Positions 1 through 8,870 of a stretch of 64,000 nucleotides of DNA are shown piece by piece (position 1 is the stretch's first letter; each line of letters opens with the position of its first letter). This stretch comes from Candidatus Acetothermia bacterium (GTDB lineage: Bacteria > Bipolaricaulota > Bipolaricaulia > RBG-16-55-9 > JANLFV01). The notes beneath the pieces were generated by a model, which worked only from the letters and a program-made list of their open reading frames with translations, made no database searches and was not told the origin of the DNA. The stretch lies in assembly GCA_024653345.1 (NCBI GenBank), contig JANLFV010000006.1, positions 17,061-81,060 of the forward strand, in the 5' to 3' direction. The position numbers and the translations under genes are program-made.

Positions 1-470
1 TCGAGGCTCATGGCCAGCTTCAAGATCACGAACGGCCGGCCGGTCGTGATGAACTTGAAGAACGGCTCGTTGAGCTTCCGCGCCTCCTCCGCCAGAACGC
101 CCTCGACCACCTCGATCCCCGCCTGGCGAAGCCGGGCAAGCCCTCGGCCGTCCACGAGAGGATTGGGGTCCCGGACCGCCACGATGACCCGCTTGATCCC
201 CGCGCCGATGATCCACTCGACGCACGGCGGGGTCTTCCCCCAGTGGACGCAGGGCTCTAAGGTCACATACAGGTCCGCGCCGCTCGCCTCCTCGCCCGCG
301 GCCTCCAGAGCGAGGACCTCGGCATGGGGCCCGCCGAACCGCTGGTGATAGCCTTCGCCGACGATCCGGCCACCCCTGACGATGACCGCCCCGACGAGCG
401 GATTGGGACTTGTCCAGCCCGCGCCGCGCTCGGCCAGCTCGAGCGCGCGGCGCATCAGCTCCTCAGCCAC
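1..470 (-). CDS. ribD: Riboflavin biosynthesis protein RibD, N-terminal part (cut by left edge)
   Basis: Riboflavin-pathway deaminase/reductase. Only about 156 N-terminal residues lie in the window and the frame is still open at base 1. The cytidine-deaminase-like zinc site is visible: HAEVLAL supplies the His ligand and the catalytic Glu, and PCVHWGKTPPC supplies the two Cys ligands. SPNPLVGAVIV near the N-terminus is typical of RibD. I chose the GTG at 470, which overlaps the rpe stop by 8 bp and gives the usual short lead before MRRALELA; ATG at 455 is the alternative. The reductase domain is outside the window, so a deaminase-only form cannot be excluded. Confidence 0.88.
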   Translation of the reverse strand, partial: MAEELMRRALELAERGAGWTSPNPLVGAVIVRGGRIVGEGYHQRFGGPHAEVLALEAAGEEASGADLYVTLEPCVHWGKTPPCVEWIIGAGIKRVIVAVRDPNPLVDGRGLARLRQAGIEVVEGVLAEEARKLNEPFFKFITTGRPFVILKLAMSL

Positions 471-1113
471 CGGCCGCCTGCCTCAGGGCCGCGACCGCCC
501 TCCGCCGGTCCCTCTGCCCGAAGATGGCCGTGCCCGCTACGATCACATCCGCGCCCGCGGCCACGATCTCGCGTATGTTGCCCTCGTTCACCCCGCCGTC
601 GACTGCGATCTCCACAGCAAGGGACCGCCGGTCGATCTCCCGCCGAAGAAGCCTTATCCTCTCCAAGGAATCGGGCAGGAACTCCTGCCCCCCGAAGCCG
701 GGCTCGACGCTCATCACCAGGACCAGATCTGCCTCCGGGAGAAGGTCGAAGACCGCCTCGACCGGGGTCCGCGGCTTGAGCGAGAGACCGCCCCTTGCGC
801 CGGCCCGCTTGATCTGGGCGATCAGCGGCCGGGGATCGGCGACGACCTCGATATGGAAGGTGATGGTATCGCCCGGCCTCACCAGGAAACTGTCGATATA
901 CCTTGCGGGGTCGGTGATCATGAGGTGGATGTTGAAGGGGGTCGTGCAGCCGTCGCGGAGGGCGTTGACCACCGGCGGGCCGATGGAGATGTTCGGGACG
1001 AAGTGGCCGTCCATGACATCAATGTGGAAGGAGTCGACCAGGCCGGCGACTTCGGCGATCTCCTCGCGGAGCCGGCCGAGGTCCGCGGCGAGGATCGAGG
1101 GGGCGAGCTTCAT
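463..1113 (-). CDS. rpe: Ribulose-phosphate 3-epimerase
   Basis: Interconverts ribulose 5-phosphate and xylulose 5-phosphate in the pentose phosphate pathway. The 216-residue length is normal. Family signatures run in order: APSILAADLG at the N-terminus, the metal/catalytic segment HIDVMDGHFVPN, HLMI, VEPGFGGQ, and the phosphate-binding DGGVNEGN. It overlaps ribD downstream by 8 bp and follows the YugP-like gene by 6 bp, so the three are probably cotranscribed. Ribulose 5-phosphate is also a riboflavin precursor, which makes pairing with ribD metabolically sensible (inference). Confidence 0.95.
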   Translation of the reverse strand: MKLAPSILAADLGRLREEIAEVAGLVDSFHIDVMDGHFVPNISIGPPVVNALRDGCTTPFNIHLMITDPARYIDSFLVRPGDTITFHIEVVADPRPLIAQIKRAGARGGLSLKPRTPVEAVFDLLPEADLVLVMSVEPGFGGQEFLPDSLERIRLLRREIDRRSLAVEIAVDGGVNEGNIREIVAAGADVIVAGTAIFGQRDRRRAVAALRQAAGG

Positions 1114-1119
1114 CGCGAC

Positions 1120-1791
1120 TCAGCGCCTGCGGCTGAGAAGGTAGAGCAGGGTCAGGACCGCGGTCGCGGCCGCTGCGACGTAGGTGAGGGCCGCCGCGCC
1201 GAGGACGCGCTTCACCGCTCCTAGCTCCTGCCCCGAGGTCACAAAACCTCCGTCCCGCAGGAGAGCGATCGCCCGCTGGCTGGCGTTGAACTCGACCGGG
1301 AGGGTCACGAGCGTGAACAGCACCGCCAGGGAGTAGGCGACGATCCCGGCGGTCACAAGCGGCGGCATCTGGAAGAAGAGCCCGAGGAAGAAGAGCGGGA
1401 GGGCCAGCTGCGACCCGAAGTTCGCCATGGGGACAATCGCCGTCCGGAGCTCCAGGGGCCTGTAGGCCCGGGCGTGCTGGATAGCGTGGCCCACCTCGTG
1501 GGCTGCCACTCCGAGGGCAGCGAGCGAGCGGCTCTCGGGGTTGGAGAGCCGGAGCGTCCTCGTCCGCGGATCATAATGGTCGGTCAAGGTGCCCTTGACC
1601 TGTTCGATCTTCACGTTCCCCAACCCCGCCCCGTCGAGGAGCCGACGGGCCAGCCGCTCCGCGGTCGTCCCGGAGGAGGCGTTGACTCGGGAGTATTGCG
1701 CGAAGGTGCTCTGGACCCGCCACTGGGCGTAGATGCCCAGCGCCAGCGCCGGAAGCAACATGATCAGGTAGAGAGGATCAAAGAGCCACAT
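1120..1791 (-). CDS. YugP-like membrane zinc metallopeptidase
   Basis: Predicted neutral zinc metallopeptidase of the YugP family. The N-terminus MWLFDPLYLIMLLPAL is a membrane segment. The zinc-binding helix HEVGHAIQH follows near the middle, and hydrophobic stretches flank it, including a C-terminal helix ending in SRRR. The ATG at 1791 was chosen because it begins directly with the usual N-terminal transmembrane helix; upstream in-frame starts only add an uncharacteristic extension. The substrate of this family is not well established. It sits immediately before rpe. Confidence 0.85.
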   Translation of the reverse strand: MWLFDPLYLIMLLPALALGIYAQWRVQSTFAQYSRVNASSGTTAERLARRLLDGAGLGNVKIEQVKGTLTDHYDPRTRTLRLSNPESRSLAALGVAAHEVGHAIQHARAYRPLELRTAIVPMANFGSQLALPLFFLGLFFQMPPLVTAGIVAYSLAVLFTLVTLPVEFNASQRAIALLRDGGFVTSGQELGAVKRVLGAAALTYVAAAATAVLTLLYLLSRRR

Positions 1792-1862
1792 AGTAGTCCG
1801 ATCACCGGGAAGGATTATAGCAAAGGTCCGGGCGCACGGCAAGCACGAGCGGGGGAGGAGAC

Positions 1863-2174
1863 TCAGCCGGGGCAGACTCCTTCCAAGATCGCAATCTCCT
1901 CCTCCGTCAAGCCATACAGCCTGTAGCCGACCTGGTCGATCAGCCTATCGGTCAGCTCCAGCTTCTTCTTGAGCAGTAGGAGCTCCGCGAGGGCAGCCTC
2001 GTAGAATGTCTCTAATCGAGCGCAGAGGCTAGGAAGGGCTGCCCTGAAACACAATGCGTTATTCGCTTTGGTTTCGGAGTGGCGCAGGAGATGGCGCGAA
2101 CTAAGAGGATTCGCTTCTGGGTTCGTCCAGCCATCTCCCTCATGAAGGTCCTTAGGCCTGAACCAGATCGTCAT
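1863..2174 (-). pseudogene. Remnant of a type IIG restriction-modification enzyme (C-terminal tail)
   Basis: A 103-codon frame whose last ~45 residues resemble the C-terminal end of Eco57I/PglX-type restriction-methylases: a Leu/Lys-rich coil, then TDRLIDQ and YRLYGLTEEEIAILEG. No methylase motifs or target-recognition domain remain, and the first ~50 residues have no family resemblance. A complete enzyme is around 1000 residues, so this is probably a decayed fragment left after insertion or deletion. It could still be expressed from the ATG at 2174, but no convincing promoter is seen. Confidence 0.5.
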
Positions 2175-2241
2175 GAATTCACGGCTTCGCCATGCCTGCC
2201 CAAGACACCGGTCGGCCGATTGTCAAGGGATGCGCTTGTAG

Positions 2242-2270
2242 GAGAGCCAGCAGCCTGAAGAGAGGCTCTC
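2242..2270. repeat. Inverted repeat at the 3' end of the rplQ/zincin operon
   Basis: A 7-bp inverted repeat, GAGAGCC/GGCTCTC, encloses 15 bases and overlaps the zincin gene's stop. No T-run follows on either strand, so it is at best a weak or factor-dependent terminator for the long ribosomal operon. Confidence 0.25.
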
Positions 2271-2631
2271 AGTTCTCCCGCTCGAGCCTTGCGATCTCCT
2301 CGTCGCTCAGGCCGAAGTAGTGGGCGAGCTCGTGGATGACCGTTTTCCGGACCTGCTCGCGGACCTCCTCCTCAGTCCGGCAGAGGGCTTCGATGTTCCT
2401 CTGATAGATATAGATCTGATCCGGAAAGGGATACCGCGCCCAGACGGACCGCTGGGTCTGGGGGACCCCGTGGTAGAGGCCGAGGAGGCTCCTCTTCCTG
2501 AAGCGCCCTCCCGCCTCGGGGCCGGGATAGTCCTCGACGATGATCGCGATGTTCTCCAGCCGGTCGCGAAAGGACTTGGGGAGGCTAGCCACGGCCTCCC
2601 CCACCAGCGCCTCGAACCTCGCGCGGTCCAA
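2269..2631 (-). CDS. Small zincin-like metallopeptidase (Zincin_1 family)
   Basis: A 120-residue predicted soluble metalloprotease. The zinc motif HELAHYFGLSDEEI near the C-terminus gives HExxH plus a downstream acidic residue. The central YHGVPQTQRS and PFPDQIYIYQ segments are characteristic of the family known as DUF1025/Zincin_1. It starts 2 bp after rplQ, so it appears to be the last gene of the ribosomal operon. Its substrate is unknown. Confidence 0.85.
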   Translation of the reverse strand: MDRARFEALVGEAVASLPKSFRDRLENIAIIVEDYPGPEAGGRFRKRSLLGLYHGVPQTQRSVWARYPFPDQIYIYQRNIEALCRTEEEVREQVRKTVIHELAHYFGLSDEEIARLEREN

Positions 2632-2633
2632 CC

Positions 2634-2990
2634 CTAGACGAGCATCAGGCGGGCCATCTCCGCGCCGTCACCCTGACGCGGCCCGAGCTTGATGACCCGC
2701 GTATAGCCGCCGCTCTGGTCTCTATACTGCGGGCCGATCTCCTCGAAGAGGAGCTTCACCACTTCCTTGTCCTGGAGGAACTGGAAGGCCAGCCGCCGGG
2801 CATGGGTGTCCTCCGGCCCGCGGCGGGCCAGGGTGATCAGCCGCTCGATCTCCCTCTGGGCCTCCTTGGCCTTGGCTAGGGTGGTGTCGACCTTGCGGTG
2901 CTGGATCAGCCCCTTGGCCAGGCTCACCAGAAGGCTCTCCCGCTCCTCATGAGGGCGGGAGAGCTTCCGCCCCTGCTTACGATGGCGCAT
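2634..2990 (-). CDS. rplQ: 50S ribosomal protein L17
   Basis: Large-subunit protein of 118 residues. It opens MRHRKQGRKLSRPHEERESLL, carries the basic segment for rRNA contact and ends in the conserved IKLGPRQGDGAEMARLML tail. Its ATG lies inside the last codons of rpoA (14-bp overlap), indicating translational coupling at the end of the alpha operon. Confidence 0.97.
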   Translation of the reverse strand: MRHRKQGRKLSRPHEERESLLVSLAKGLIQHRKVDTTLAKAKEAQREIERLITLARRGPEDTHARRLAFQFLQDKEVVKLLFEEIGPQYRDQSGGYTRVIKLGPRQGDGAEMARLMLV

Positions 2991-3924
2991 TCTTCTTCCT
3001 CTCCTTCTCGCTCCTCAGGGAGTAGCCCAGCTCCTCCAGCCTTCGCTCGACCTTCTCCAGGGTCTTCTCCCCGAACCCGTGGATGTCGGAGATCTCCTCC
3101 CGGCTCTTCTGGAGGAGGTCCTTGAGGGTGATCACGCCCCGGCTCTCTAGCAGGTTGCAGGCGCGGTGGTCGAAGTCCAGCTTCACCAGGGGCATGGAGA
3201 ACTCCTCCGGCTCCTCGATCACCACCGGCTTCCCCAGGGGGTGGAGGGCGAACTCGTGCAGGATCTGGAAGTGCTCGATCAGGATCTGCGAGGCCATGCT
3301 GAGGGCCTCCTCGGGCCTCACCCCGCGGTTCGTCTCGATCTCCAGGATCAGCCGGTCGTAGTCTGTCCGCTCGCCCACGCGGGTCGGCTCGACCTTGAAG
3401 TTCGCCAGCTTCACCGGGGAGAAGTCGGAGTCAACGGGGATCACACCCAGGGGCATGTCCTTCCGCTTATTCCGCTCCGCGGGGCGGTAGCCGACCCCCG
3501 ACTCGACCTCCAGCTCGGCCTTCAGCTTCCCCTTCTCGTCGAGGGTCGCGATGTGCAGCTCGGGGTTGAGGATCTCCACATTCTGGGGCGCGTCGATCTG
3601 GCCGGCGGTCACCTCCCCCGGCCCTTCGGCCTCGAGCTGGAGCCGGGCCTCCTCATCGTTCGGCATCCGGATCGCCAACCCCTTGAGGTTGAGGATGATC
3701 TCGAGGAGGTCCTCCTTCACCCCGCTGATCGTGTCATACTCGTGGTAGTGGCCATCGAACCGGACGCGGACGACCGCCGCGCCGCGGATCGAGGAGAGGA
3801 GGACCCGCCGGAGCGGGTTCCCGATCGTCACCCCGTAGCCCCGCTCCAGTGGCTCGATCACGATCCGCGCCCGGCTGTCGGTCAGCTCTTCAATCTTAAT
3901 CTCGGGCTTTACTGCCTGCTCCAT
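2977..3924 (-). CDS. rpoA: RNA polymerase alpha subunit
   Basis: Assembles RNA polymerase and contacts promoter DNA and regulators. It has 315 residues. The N-terminal assembly domain contains LERGYGVTIGNPLRRVLLSSI; a linker leads to a C-terminal helix-hairpin-helix domain with LESRGVITLKDLL and IHGFGEKTLEKVERRL. The ATG at 3924 is preceded by AAGGAG at good spacing; longer in-frame starts add a low-complexity extension absent from the family. It lies in the standard rpsD-rpoA-rplQ order. Confidence 0.98.
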   Translation of the reverse strand: MEQAVKPEIKIEELTDSRARIVIEPLERGYGVTIGNPLRRVLLSSIRGAAVVRVRFDGHYHEYDTISGVKEDLLEIILNLKGLAIRMPNDEEARLQLEAEGPGEVTAGQIDAPQNVEILNPELHIATLDEKGKLKAELEVESGVGYRPAERNKRKDMPLGVIPVDSDFSPVKLANFKVEPTRVGERTDYDRLILEIETNRGVRPEEALSMASQILIEHFQILHEFALHPLGKPVVIEEPEEFSMPLVKLDFDHRACNLLESRGVITLKDLLQKSREEISDIHGFGEKTLEKVERRLEELGYSLRSEKERKKNAPS

Positions 3925-3956
3925 CTCGTTGCTCCTTAGCGCTGTTGTGGGGAGAC

Positions 3957-4586
3957 CTAGCGCGAGTAGTATTCCACGATCAGGTTCGCCTGAATGGTTT
4001 GCTCGACCTCTGCCGGGTCGGGCGCGCTGACCACCCGGACCTGGCCGTCCAGCCGCTCCAGCCAAGAGGGGAGCGAGCCCTTCTGTTCGGCCATCGCCGC
4101 CAGCAGCTCCTTGATCCCCCGCTTCCCTAGAGAGCCCTCTTGGAGAGCGATCACATCCCCCTCCTTTGTCAGGTAAGAGGGGATGTCCACCTTCCGGTCA
4201 TTGACCGAGAAGTGGCCATGGCGGATGAGCTGGCGGGCCTGGTTCCGGGAGTTCGCGAAGCCCGCGCGGTAGACGACATTGTCGAGCCGCCGCTCCAGGA
4301 GCTGGATGAGATAGTCACCGGTTACGCCCTTCTTCTTCTTGGCCAGCTCGACATACCGGCGGAACTGCTCCTCGCGGAGACGGTAGATCCGGCGGGCCTT
4401 CTGCTTCTCCCGGAGGTGGATCGCATACTGCGAGGCCTTCCCGAACCGACGCCGGCCGCGCATCCCCGGCGGGCCGGAGCGGCGCTCGACGGGGCACTTG
4501 TCGGTGTAGCACTTCAGCCCCTTGAGGAAGAGCTTCTCCCCCTCGCGGCGACAGGCGCGGCACTTGGCCTCAGTATCCCTACCCAT
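3957..4586 (-). CDS. rpsD: 30S ribosomal protein S4
   Basis: Primary 16S rRNA-binding and assembly protein of 209 residues. The N-terminal four-Cys knuckle (CRAC, then KCYTDKC) marks the zinc-binding form. The S4 RNA-binding domain is recognisable in [15 protein letters not shown] and [13 protein letters not shown], and the protein ends in the usual [10 protein letters not shown]4 often represses its own operon translationally; no operator structure was identified here. Confidence 0.98.
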   Translation of the reverse strand: MGRDTEAKCRACRREGEKLFLKGLKCYTDKCPVERRSGPPGMRGRRRFGKASQYAIHLREKQKARRIYRLREEQFRRYVELAKKKKGVTGDYLIQLLERRLDNVVYRAGFANSRNQARQLIRHGHFSVNDRKVDIPSYLTKEGDVIALQEGSLGKRGIKELLAAMAEQKGSLPSWLERLDGQVRVVSAPDPAEVEQTIQANLIVEYYSR

Positions 4587-4621
4587 CGACGGAGACCTCC
4601 TTCGCTCTCGCTGCGATCGGC

Positions 4622-4948
4622 CTAGTTATGGGCGACGGGCGTGACATTCTTCACCTCTTCTACCCTAATCCCCGAGCCGCGGAGGGTCTGGATCACCGAG
4701 TTCCGCCCCGCGCCCGAGCCATTGACGAGCACGACGACCGAGCGGACCCCGAACTCCCGCATCCGCTCGAGCAGCCGTTCCGCGGCCGTCTGGGCCGCGT
4801 AGGGCGTCCCCTTCCGCGATCCCTTGAACCCGACCACCCCGGGGCTGATCCAGGTGAGGACCGCCCCCTCAGTGTCGGTGAGGGTGAGGATCGTGTTGTT
4901 GTAGGTGGAGTGGACATAGAGCCGCGCGCGCTCGACCTTTCTCGCCAT
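4622..4948 (-). CDS. rpsK: 30S ribosomal protein S11
   Basis: Platform protein near the mRNA exit. It shows [27 protein letters not shown] and the C-terminal [13 protein letters not shown]. At 108 residues it is shorter than the usual 125-130, because the basic N-terminal tail before VHSTYNNT is reduced to about a dozen residues. Flanked by rpsM and rpsD as expected. Confidence 0.97.
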   Translation of the reverse strand: MARKVERARLYVHSTYNNTILTLTDTEGAVLTWISPGVVGFKGSRKGTPYAAQTAAERLLERMREFGVRSVVVLVNGSGAGRNSVIQTLRGSGIRVEEVKNVTPVAHN

Positions 4949-4962
4949 AGGCTAGTGCTCCT

Positions 4963-5331
4963 TCACTTCTTCTTCCCGGCCTTCGCCGGCCGCGGGCCCT
5001 TCCAGGTCCGGGCGTTCGAGCGGGTCCGCTGCCCGCGGACCGGGAGCCCGACCTTGTGCCTCAGCCCGCGGTAGCAGTTGATGTCCTTCAACCGCTGGAC
5101 ATCCCCGCGGACCCTCCGCCGCAGGTCGCCCTCGACCACATACTTCCCTTCGATCTCCCGCCGCAGCTCGGCGATCTCGTCCTCGGACAGCTCCCGGACA
5201 CGCTTGGTGGGGGGAATCCGCGTGGCGCTCAGGATCCGCTGCGCCAGCGGTCTCCCCACCCCGTAGATGTAGGTCAGGGCAATCTCGACCGGCTTGCTAT
5301 CCGGCAGATCGGCTCCGGCAATCCGTGCCAT
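4963..5331 (-). CDS. rpsM: 30S ribosomal protein S13
   Basis: Head protein contacting the P-site tRNA and the subunit bridge. The 122 residues include [58 protein letters not shown] and a Lys-rich C-terminus. It follows rpmJ with a 6-bp gap. Confidence 0.98.
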   Translation of the reverse strand: MARIAGADLPDSKPVEIALTYIYGVGRPLAQRILSATRIPPTKRVRELSEDEIAELRREIEGKYVVEGDLRRRVRGDVQRLKDINCYRGLRHKVGLPVRGQRTRSNARTWKGPRPAKAGKKK

Positions 5332-5337
5332 CCGCGA

Positions 5338-5451
5338 TCACCCCTGCCTCTGCTTGTGTTTGCGATTCCGGCAGATCACCATCAGTCTCCCATGCCGCTT
5401 GATCAGCTTGCAGTTGTCGCACATCTTCTTCACTGAGCTTCGCACCTTCAT
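5338..5451 (-). CDS. rpmJ: 50S ribosomal protein L36
   Basis: A 37-codon gene. The translation begins [20 protein letters not shown] and ends [10 protein letters not shown]. The pattern CxxC, then C, then H is the zinc ribbon of the metal-binding L36 form. It lies between infA and rpsM, the standard position. Confidence 0.95.
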   Translation of the reverse strand: MKVRSSVKKMCDNCKLIKRHGRLMVICRNRKHKQRQG

Positions 5452-5466
5452 CCTCGATCACCCGCT

Positions 5467-5685
5467 CTAGCTCTCACGGTAGATGATCCGCCCCTTGGTG
5501 AGGTCGTAGGGCGAGAACTCCACAATCACCCTGTCCCCGTTGAGGATCCGGATGTAGTGCTTCCGCATCCTCCCGGAGATGTGACAGAGGGCCTCCTGGC
5601 CATCCTCGAAGCGGACCTTAAACATCGAGCTCGGATAGGCCTCGATCACCTCGCCGCGCTTGCGAATGAAGCCGCTCTTCGCGAC
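5467..5685 (-). CDS. infA: Translation initiation factor IF-1 (start codon apparently GTC)
   Basis: S1/OB-fold initiation factor binding the ribosomal A site. Core motifs are present: [32 protein letters not shown] and [10 protein letters not shown]. The nearest GTG (5649) would give 60 residues and delete the first beta strand. The same frame continues upstream as [16 protein letters not shown], matching the family N-terminus. An AGGAGG Shine-Dalgarno (5692-5697) sits 6 nt before a GTC codon at 5685, which would give the canonical 72 residues. So initiation is at GTC, at ATT (5667), or the base is a sequence error for GTG. It overlaps the map 3' end by 40 bp. Confidence 0.9.
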   Translation of the reverse strand, partial: VAKSGFIRKRGEVIEAYPSSMFKVRFEDGQEALCHISGRMRKHYIRILNGDRVIVEFSPYDLTKGRIIYRES

Positions 5686-6440
5686 CTGGCACCTCCTCTG
5701 GTCAGGATCTCCGGCCCCTCGGCCGTGACCAGGACCATCTCCTCGAAGTGCGCCGCCAGCCCGCCACGGGGGGTCACCGCAGTCCAGCCGTCCGCGAGGA
5801 GCTCGACCTCCCCCTCGTCCTCCTTAACCATCGGCTCCAGGCAGAGGACCATTCCCGGCCGGAGCCGCGGCCCTCGCCCCGGAAGGCCGAAGTTGGGGAT
5901 CTCCGGGTCCTCGTGGAGCTGCCGCCCGATCCCGTGACCTGCATAGCGCCTCACTACCGAATAACCCTGTGACTCCACATAAGAGCAGATGGCGAAGGAA
6001 ATATCCGAGACATGATTGCCCGCACACGCAGCGGCGATCCCGCGCTCGAGCGCCTCTTGCGCTACCTCGAGCAGGCGAGCCGCGCGCGGGCTCCCCGGCC
6101 CGATGAGCACCGTCGTGGCACCATCGGCGTAGAAGCCCCGTCGATAGAGACCTAAGTCGAGTGAGAGGAGATCTCCTTCCTGCAATATTCTATCATCTCG
6201 GGGGATGCCGTGCACCACCTCGTCGTTGAGCGAGGCACAGAGCGTCTTCGGATATCCCCGATAGCCCTTGAATGCCGGGACGCCCCCGGCGCGGCGGATC
6301 ATCCTCTCCGCCAAGCGGTCGAGCTGGGCCGTGGAGAGCCCGGGCGCGGCTTGCTCCGTCAACTCCTCGAGGATCTCCGCCAAGAGGCGGGCGTTCTCCC
6401 GGATGATCCGAATCTCTCGCTCTGACTTGATGCTAATCAT
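5646..6440 (-). CDS. map: Methionine aminopeptidase type I
   Basis: Removes N-terminal Met from nascent proteins. The di-metal ligands are visible in order: [14 protein letters not shown] (two Asp), [14 protein letters not shown] (His), LCLEPMV (Glu) and HFEEMVLV (Glu). At 264 residues it is slightly long: after the usual ILTR ending it runs about 16 more Arg/Ala-rich codons into infA. Its ATG overlaps the adk stop as ATGA. The secY-adk-map-infA order is standard. Confidence 0.97.
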   Translation of the reverse strand: MISIKSEREIRIIRENARLLAEILEELTEQAAPGLSTAQLDRLAERMIRRAGGVPAFKGYRGYPKTLCASLNDEVVHGIPRDDRILQEGDLLSLDLGLYRRGFYADGATTVLIGPGSPRAARLLEVAQEALERGIAAACAGNHVSDISFAICSYVESQGYSVVRRYAGHGIGRQLHEDPEIPNFGLPGRGPRLRPGMVLCLEPMVKEDEGEVELLADGWTAVTPRGGLAAHFEEMVLVTAEGPEILTRGGARSRRAASFASAAR

Positions 6441-7096
6441 CTTCCTTCTTCCAGGAGGCGGAGCGCCTCCTGGAAGACCTCCTCGATGGCTCGGCCTCCC
6501 TCGACCTCGACGAGCAGGCCTCGCTGGCGGTAGAACTCGCGGAGCGGCGCGGTCTGGGCCTCGTAGACCCGATACCGGCGGCGGATGACCTCCGGGGTAT
6601 CATCATCGCGCTGGATCAGCCGCCCGCCGCAGGCGTCACAGACCCCTGGAACCCGCGGAGGATTGGAGACGAGGTTATAGTTCCGGCCGCAGTCGGCGCA
6701 GACCCGTCGCGCGGTGAGCCGCCGGACGGTCTCCTCCTCGGAGAGACGGATGCTGAGGACCCGCTCCACCTTGGCGATCCTCTCCAGCGCCTCGGCCTGG
6801 TTCGTCGTCCTCGGGAAGCCGTCGAGGAGGAACCGGCCATCGAGCCGGGAATCGAGCATCTCGATCATCAGTTCGTCCGGGACCAGCTCACCGCGGTCCA
6901 TATAGGCCCGGGCCTTCTTTCCCAGCTCGGTCCCCTGCTGGACCTCCTCGCGGAGGATCTCCCCAGTCGAGATGTGCTTCAACCCCAGCCGAGCGGCCAA
7001 GAGGGCCGCCTGGGTCCCCTTCCCCGCCCCGGGGGGGCCGAGAAGGACGATCCCCGAGGGCAGGTCCCGCGAGAGGCGGCGCGCTTCCCGGCTCAT
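6437..7096 (-). CDS. adk: Adenylate kinase (zinc LID form)
   Basis: Catalyses AMP + ATP to 2 ADP. The P-loop GPPGAGKGTQ is near residue 20, AMP-binding segments STGEILR and DGFPRTTNQ follow, and the LID carries four Cys (CADCG and CDACGG), so it should bind structural zinc, as in Gram-positive and thermophile enzymes. About 14 extra residues precede the first strand. Its ATG overlaps the secY stop by 4 bp. Confidence 0.97.
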   Translation of the reverse strand: MSREARRLSRDLPSGIVLLGPPGAGKGTQAALLAARLGLKHISTGEILREEVQQGTELGKKARAYMDRGELVPDELMIEMLDSRLDGRFLLDGFPRTTNQAEALERIAKVERVLSIRLSEEETVRRLTARRVCADCGRNYNLVSNPPRVPGVCDACGGRLIQRDDDTPEVIRRRYRVYEAQTAPLREFYRQRGLLVEVEGGRAIEEVFQEALRLLEEGR

Positions 7097-8403
7097 AGCC
7101 TCCTCCCCAGGATCGCGCCCTTCTTGATCAAGCTCTCGTATTGCCGCTCGACCATGTGGGCCTCGATCTGCTTCATCATGTCCACCCCGACGCCGACGAC
7201 GATCAGCAGCGATGTCCCGCCGATCCAGATCCCGCTGATCCCGCTCGCCCCAATGATCAGGTAGGGGAGGATGGCGATGATCGTGAGGAAGAGAGCGCCG
7301 ATGAGCAGGACGCGGTTGATGATCCTGGTGATGTAGTCAGATGTATAGCGCCCGGGCCTGATCCCGGGGATGAAGCCGCCCCACTTTCGCAGGTTCTCCG
7401 AGACATCGCGGGGGTCGAAGATGATCGCGCTGTAGAAGTAAGTGAAGAAGATGATCAACAGCGCATAGGCGCCGAGATAGGCGGCGCTCCCCTCGCCCAC
7501 ATAGCTCCGCAGCCACTGGATGCCGGGGATGAAGTTGATCACCGTGAGCGGGAGGGCCAGGAGGGCCGAGGCGAAGATGATCGGGATGACCCCGCCCTGG
7601 TTGATCGCGATCGGGAGGTAGGTCGACTGCCCCCCATAGACCCGGCCCTGGACGATCCTCTTGGCATACTGGATCTCGATCTTACGCGCCCCGAGCTGGA
7701 CGAGGACGATCCCCGCGGTCACCCCGATGAAGACGATGATCAGTGCCAGAGCCCAGAAGGGGTTCGTGCCGCTGGTGATCGCCAGATAAGTGGAGGCCAC
7801 ATAGTCGGGGAACTGTGAGATGATCCCGAGCATGATGATCATCGAGACGCCGTTCCCGATGCCGTTCTCCGTGATCCGCTCCCCCAGCCACATCAGGAAG
7901 ATCGTCCCGGCGACCATGGAGATGATGGAGATGATGTAGAAGGGGATTTTCAGCTCGCCCGCCTTCAGCAGCCCCTGGTTGACGATGATGTAGCTATAGC
8001 CGAAGGCCTGAATAAAGGCTAACAGAACGGTGGCGTAGCGGGTCCAGCGGGTGATGATCTTCCGCCCCTCGTCCCCTTGCTGCTGGAGCTCCTTGAGGCG
8101 GGGGATGATTGGGACGAGCAGGCTGAAGATGATCGAGGCGTTGATGTAGGGGACGACGCCGAGGGCGAAGAGGGAGAATCTCTCCAGTCCCCCGCCGCTG
8201 AACATGTTGAGCAGGCCGAAGATCCCCCCGCCCAATCCCTGGAAGAACCCGGCAAAGGCACTCAGGTCCACCCCCGGGACGGGGATCGCCACCCCGAGGC
8301 GGAAGACGACGATCGCGCCCAGGGTGAAGAGCGCGCGCTTCTTGACCTCGGGGATGCTGAAGGCCTCAAAGACGCTCCGCCACAGGCTTACTCTCTGGGC
8401 CAT
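7093..8403 (-). CDS. secY: Preprotein translocase subunit SecY
   Basis: Channel-forming membrane protein of the Sec translocon; about ten hydrophobic segments are apparent over 436 residues. Signature sequences include FRLGVAIPVPGVD, GMLGE-like LWLGERITENGIGNG, and FIPGIRPG in the cytoplasmic loop before the last helices. The ATG at 8403 has GGAGGA at good spacing; the GTG two codons upstream would be too close to it. It lies between rplO and adk. Confidence 0.97.
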   Translation of the reverse strand: MAQRVSLWRSVFEAFSIPEVKKRALFTLGAIVVFRLGVAIPVPGVDLSAFAGFFQGLGGGIFGLLNMFSGGGLERFSLFALGVVPYINASIIFSLLVPIIPRLKELQQQGDEGRKIITRWTRYATVLLAFIQAFGYSYIIVNQGLLKAGELKIPFYIISIISMVAGTIFLMWLGERITENGIGNGVSMIIMLGIISQFPDYVASTYLAITSGTNPFWALALIIVFIGVTAGIVLVQLGARKIEIQYAKRIVQGRVYGGQSTYLPIAINQGGVIPIIFASALLALPLTVINFIPGIQWLRSYVGEGSAAYLGAYALLIIFFTYFYSAIIFDPRDVSENLRKWGGFIPGIRPGRYTSDYITRIINRVLLIGALFLTIIAILPYLIIGASGISGIWIGGTSLLIVVGVGVDMMKQIEAHMVERQYESLIKKGAILGRRL

Positions 8404-8405
8404 GA

Positions 8406-8870
8406 TCACTCCTCCGTCGCCGCGGGCTCGGCGAGCTGGATCGCCTGGCCGCCAGCAGCCTCGATCGCGGCCTTGGCCGCGCGCGAGAAGCGGTGAGCCC
8501 GGACAATCAGGCTCTTCGTCAGCCTTCCCCGGCCGAGGATCTTGACCTCCTCCCGGCCTTTCACCAGGCCCCGTTCGCGCAGCGTGAGGGGCGTGACCTC
8601 AGCGCCGGCGTCGAAGGCCCGCTCAAGCAGGTCGAGGTTGACCCAGGCGTAGCTCTTCCGGCTGGGGTTGCGGAAGCCCCGCTTGGGGATGCTCTTCCAG
8701 AGGGGCGTCTGGCCCCCGGCGAAGCCGGGGACCATCCGGACCCCGGTCCGGGCCTTCTGGCCCTTGGTCCCCCGCCCGGACTGGTTCCCGTGGCCGCTGG
8801 CGTTCCCCCGGCCGACTCGCTTGGCCTTCTGCCGCGCGCCGCGGGCCGGGCGCAGATCTTCCAGTCTCAT
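8406..8870 (-). CDS. rplO: 50S ribosomal protein L15
   Basis: Late-assembly large-subunit protein of 154 residues. The glycine-rich basic N-terminus (KRVGRGNASGHGNQSGRGTKGQKAR, seen over residues ~17-41) and GFAGGQTPLWKSIPKRGF are diagnostic. It overlaps rpsE by 4 bp; no L30 gene lies between them. Confidence 0.97.
   Translation of the reverse strand: MRLEDLRPARGARQKAKRVGRGNASGHGNQSGRGTKGQKARTGVRMVPGFAGGQTPLWKSIPKRGFRNPSRKSYAWVNLDLLERAFDAGAEVTPLTLRERGLVKGREEVKILGRGRLTKSLIVRAHRFSRAAKAAIEAAGGQAIQLAEPAATEE

Noticed and set aside
382..1224. 280-codon plus-strand frame over ribD/rpe
   Set aside because: It is antisense to two recognised enzymes and resembles no known protein.
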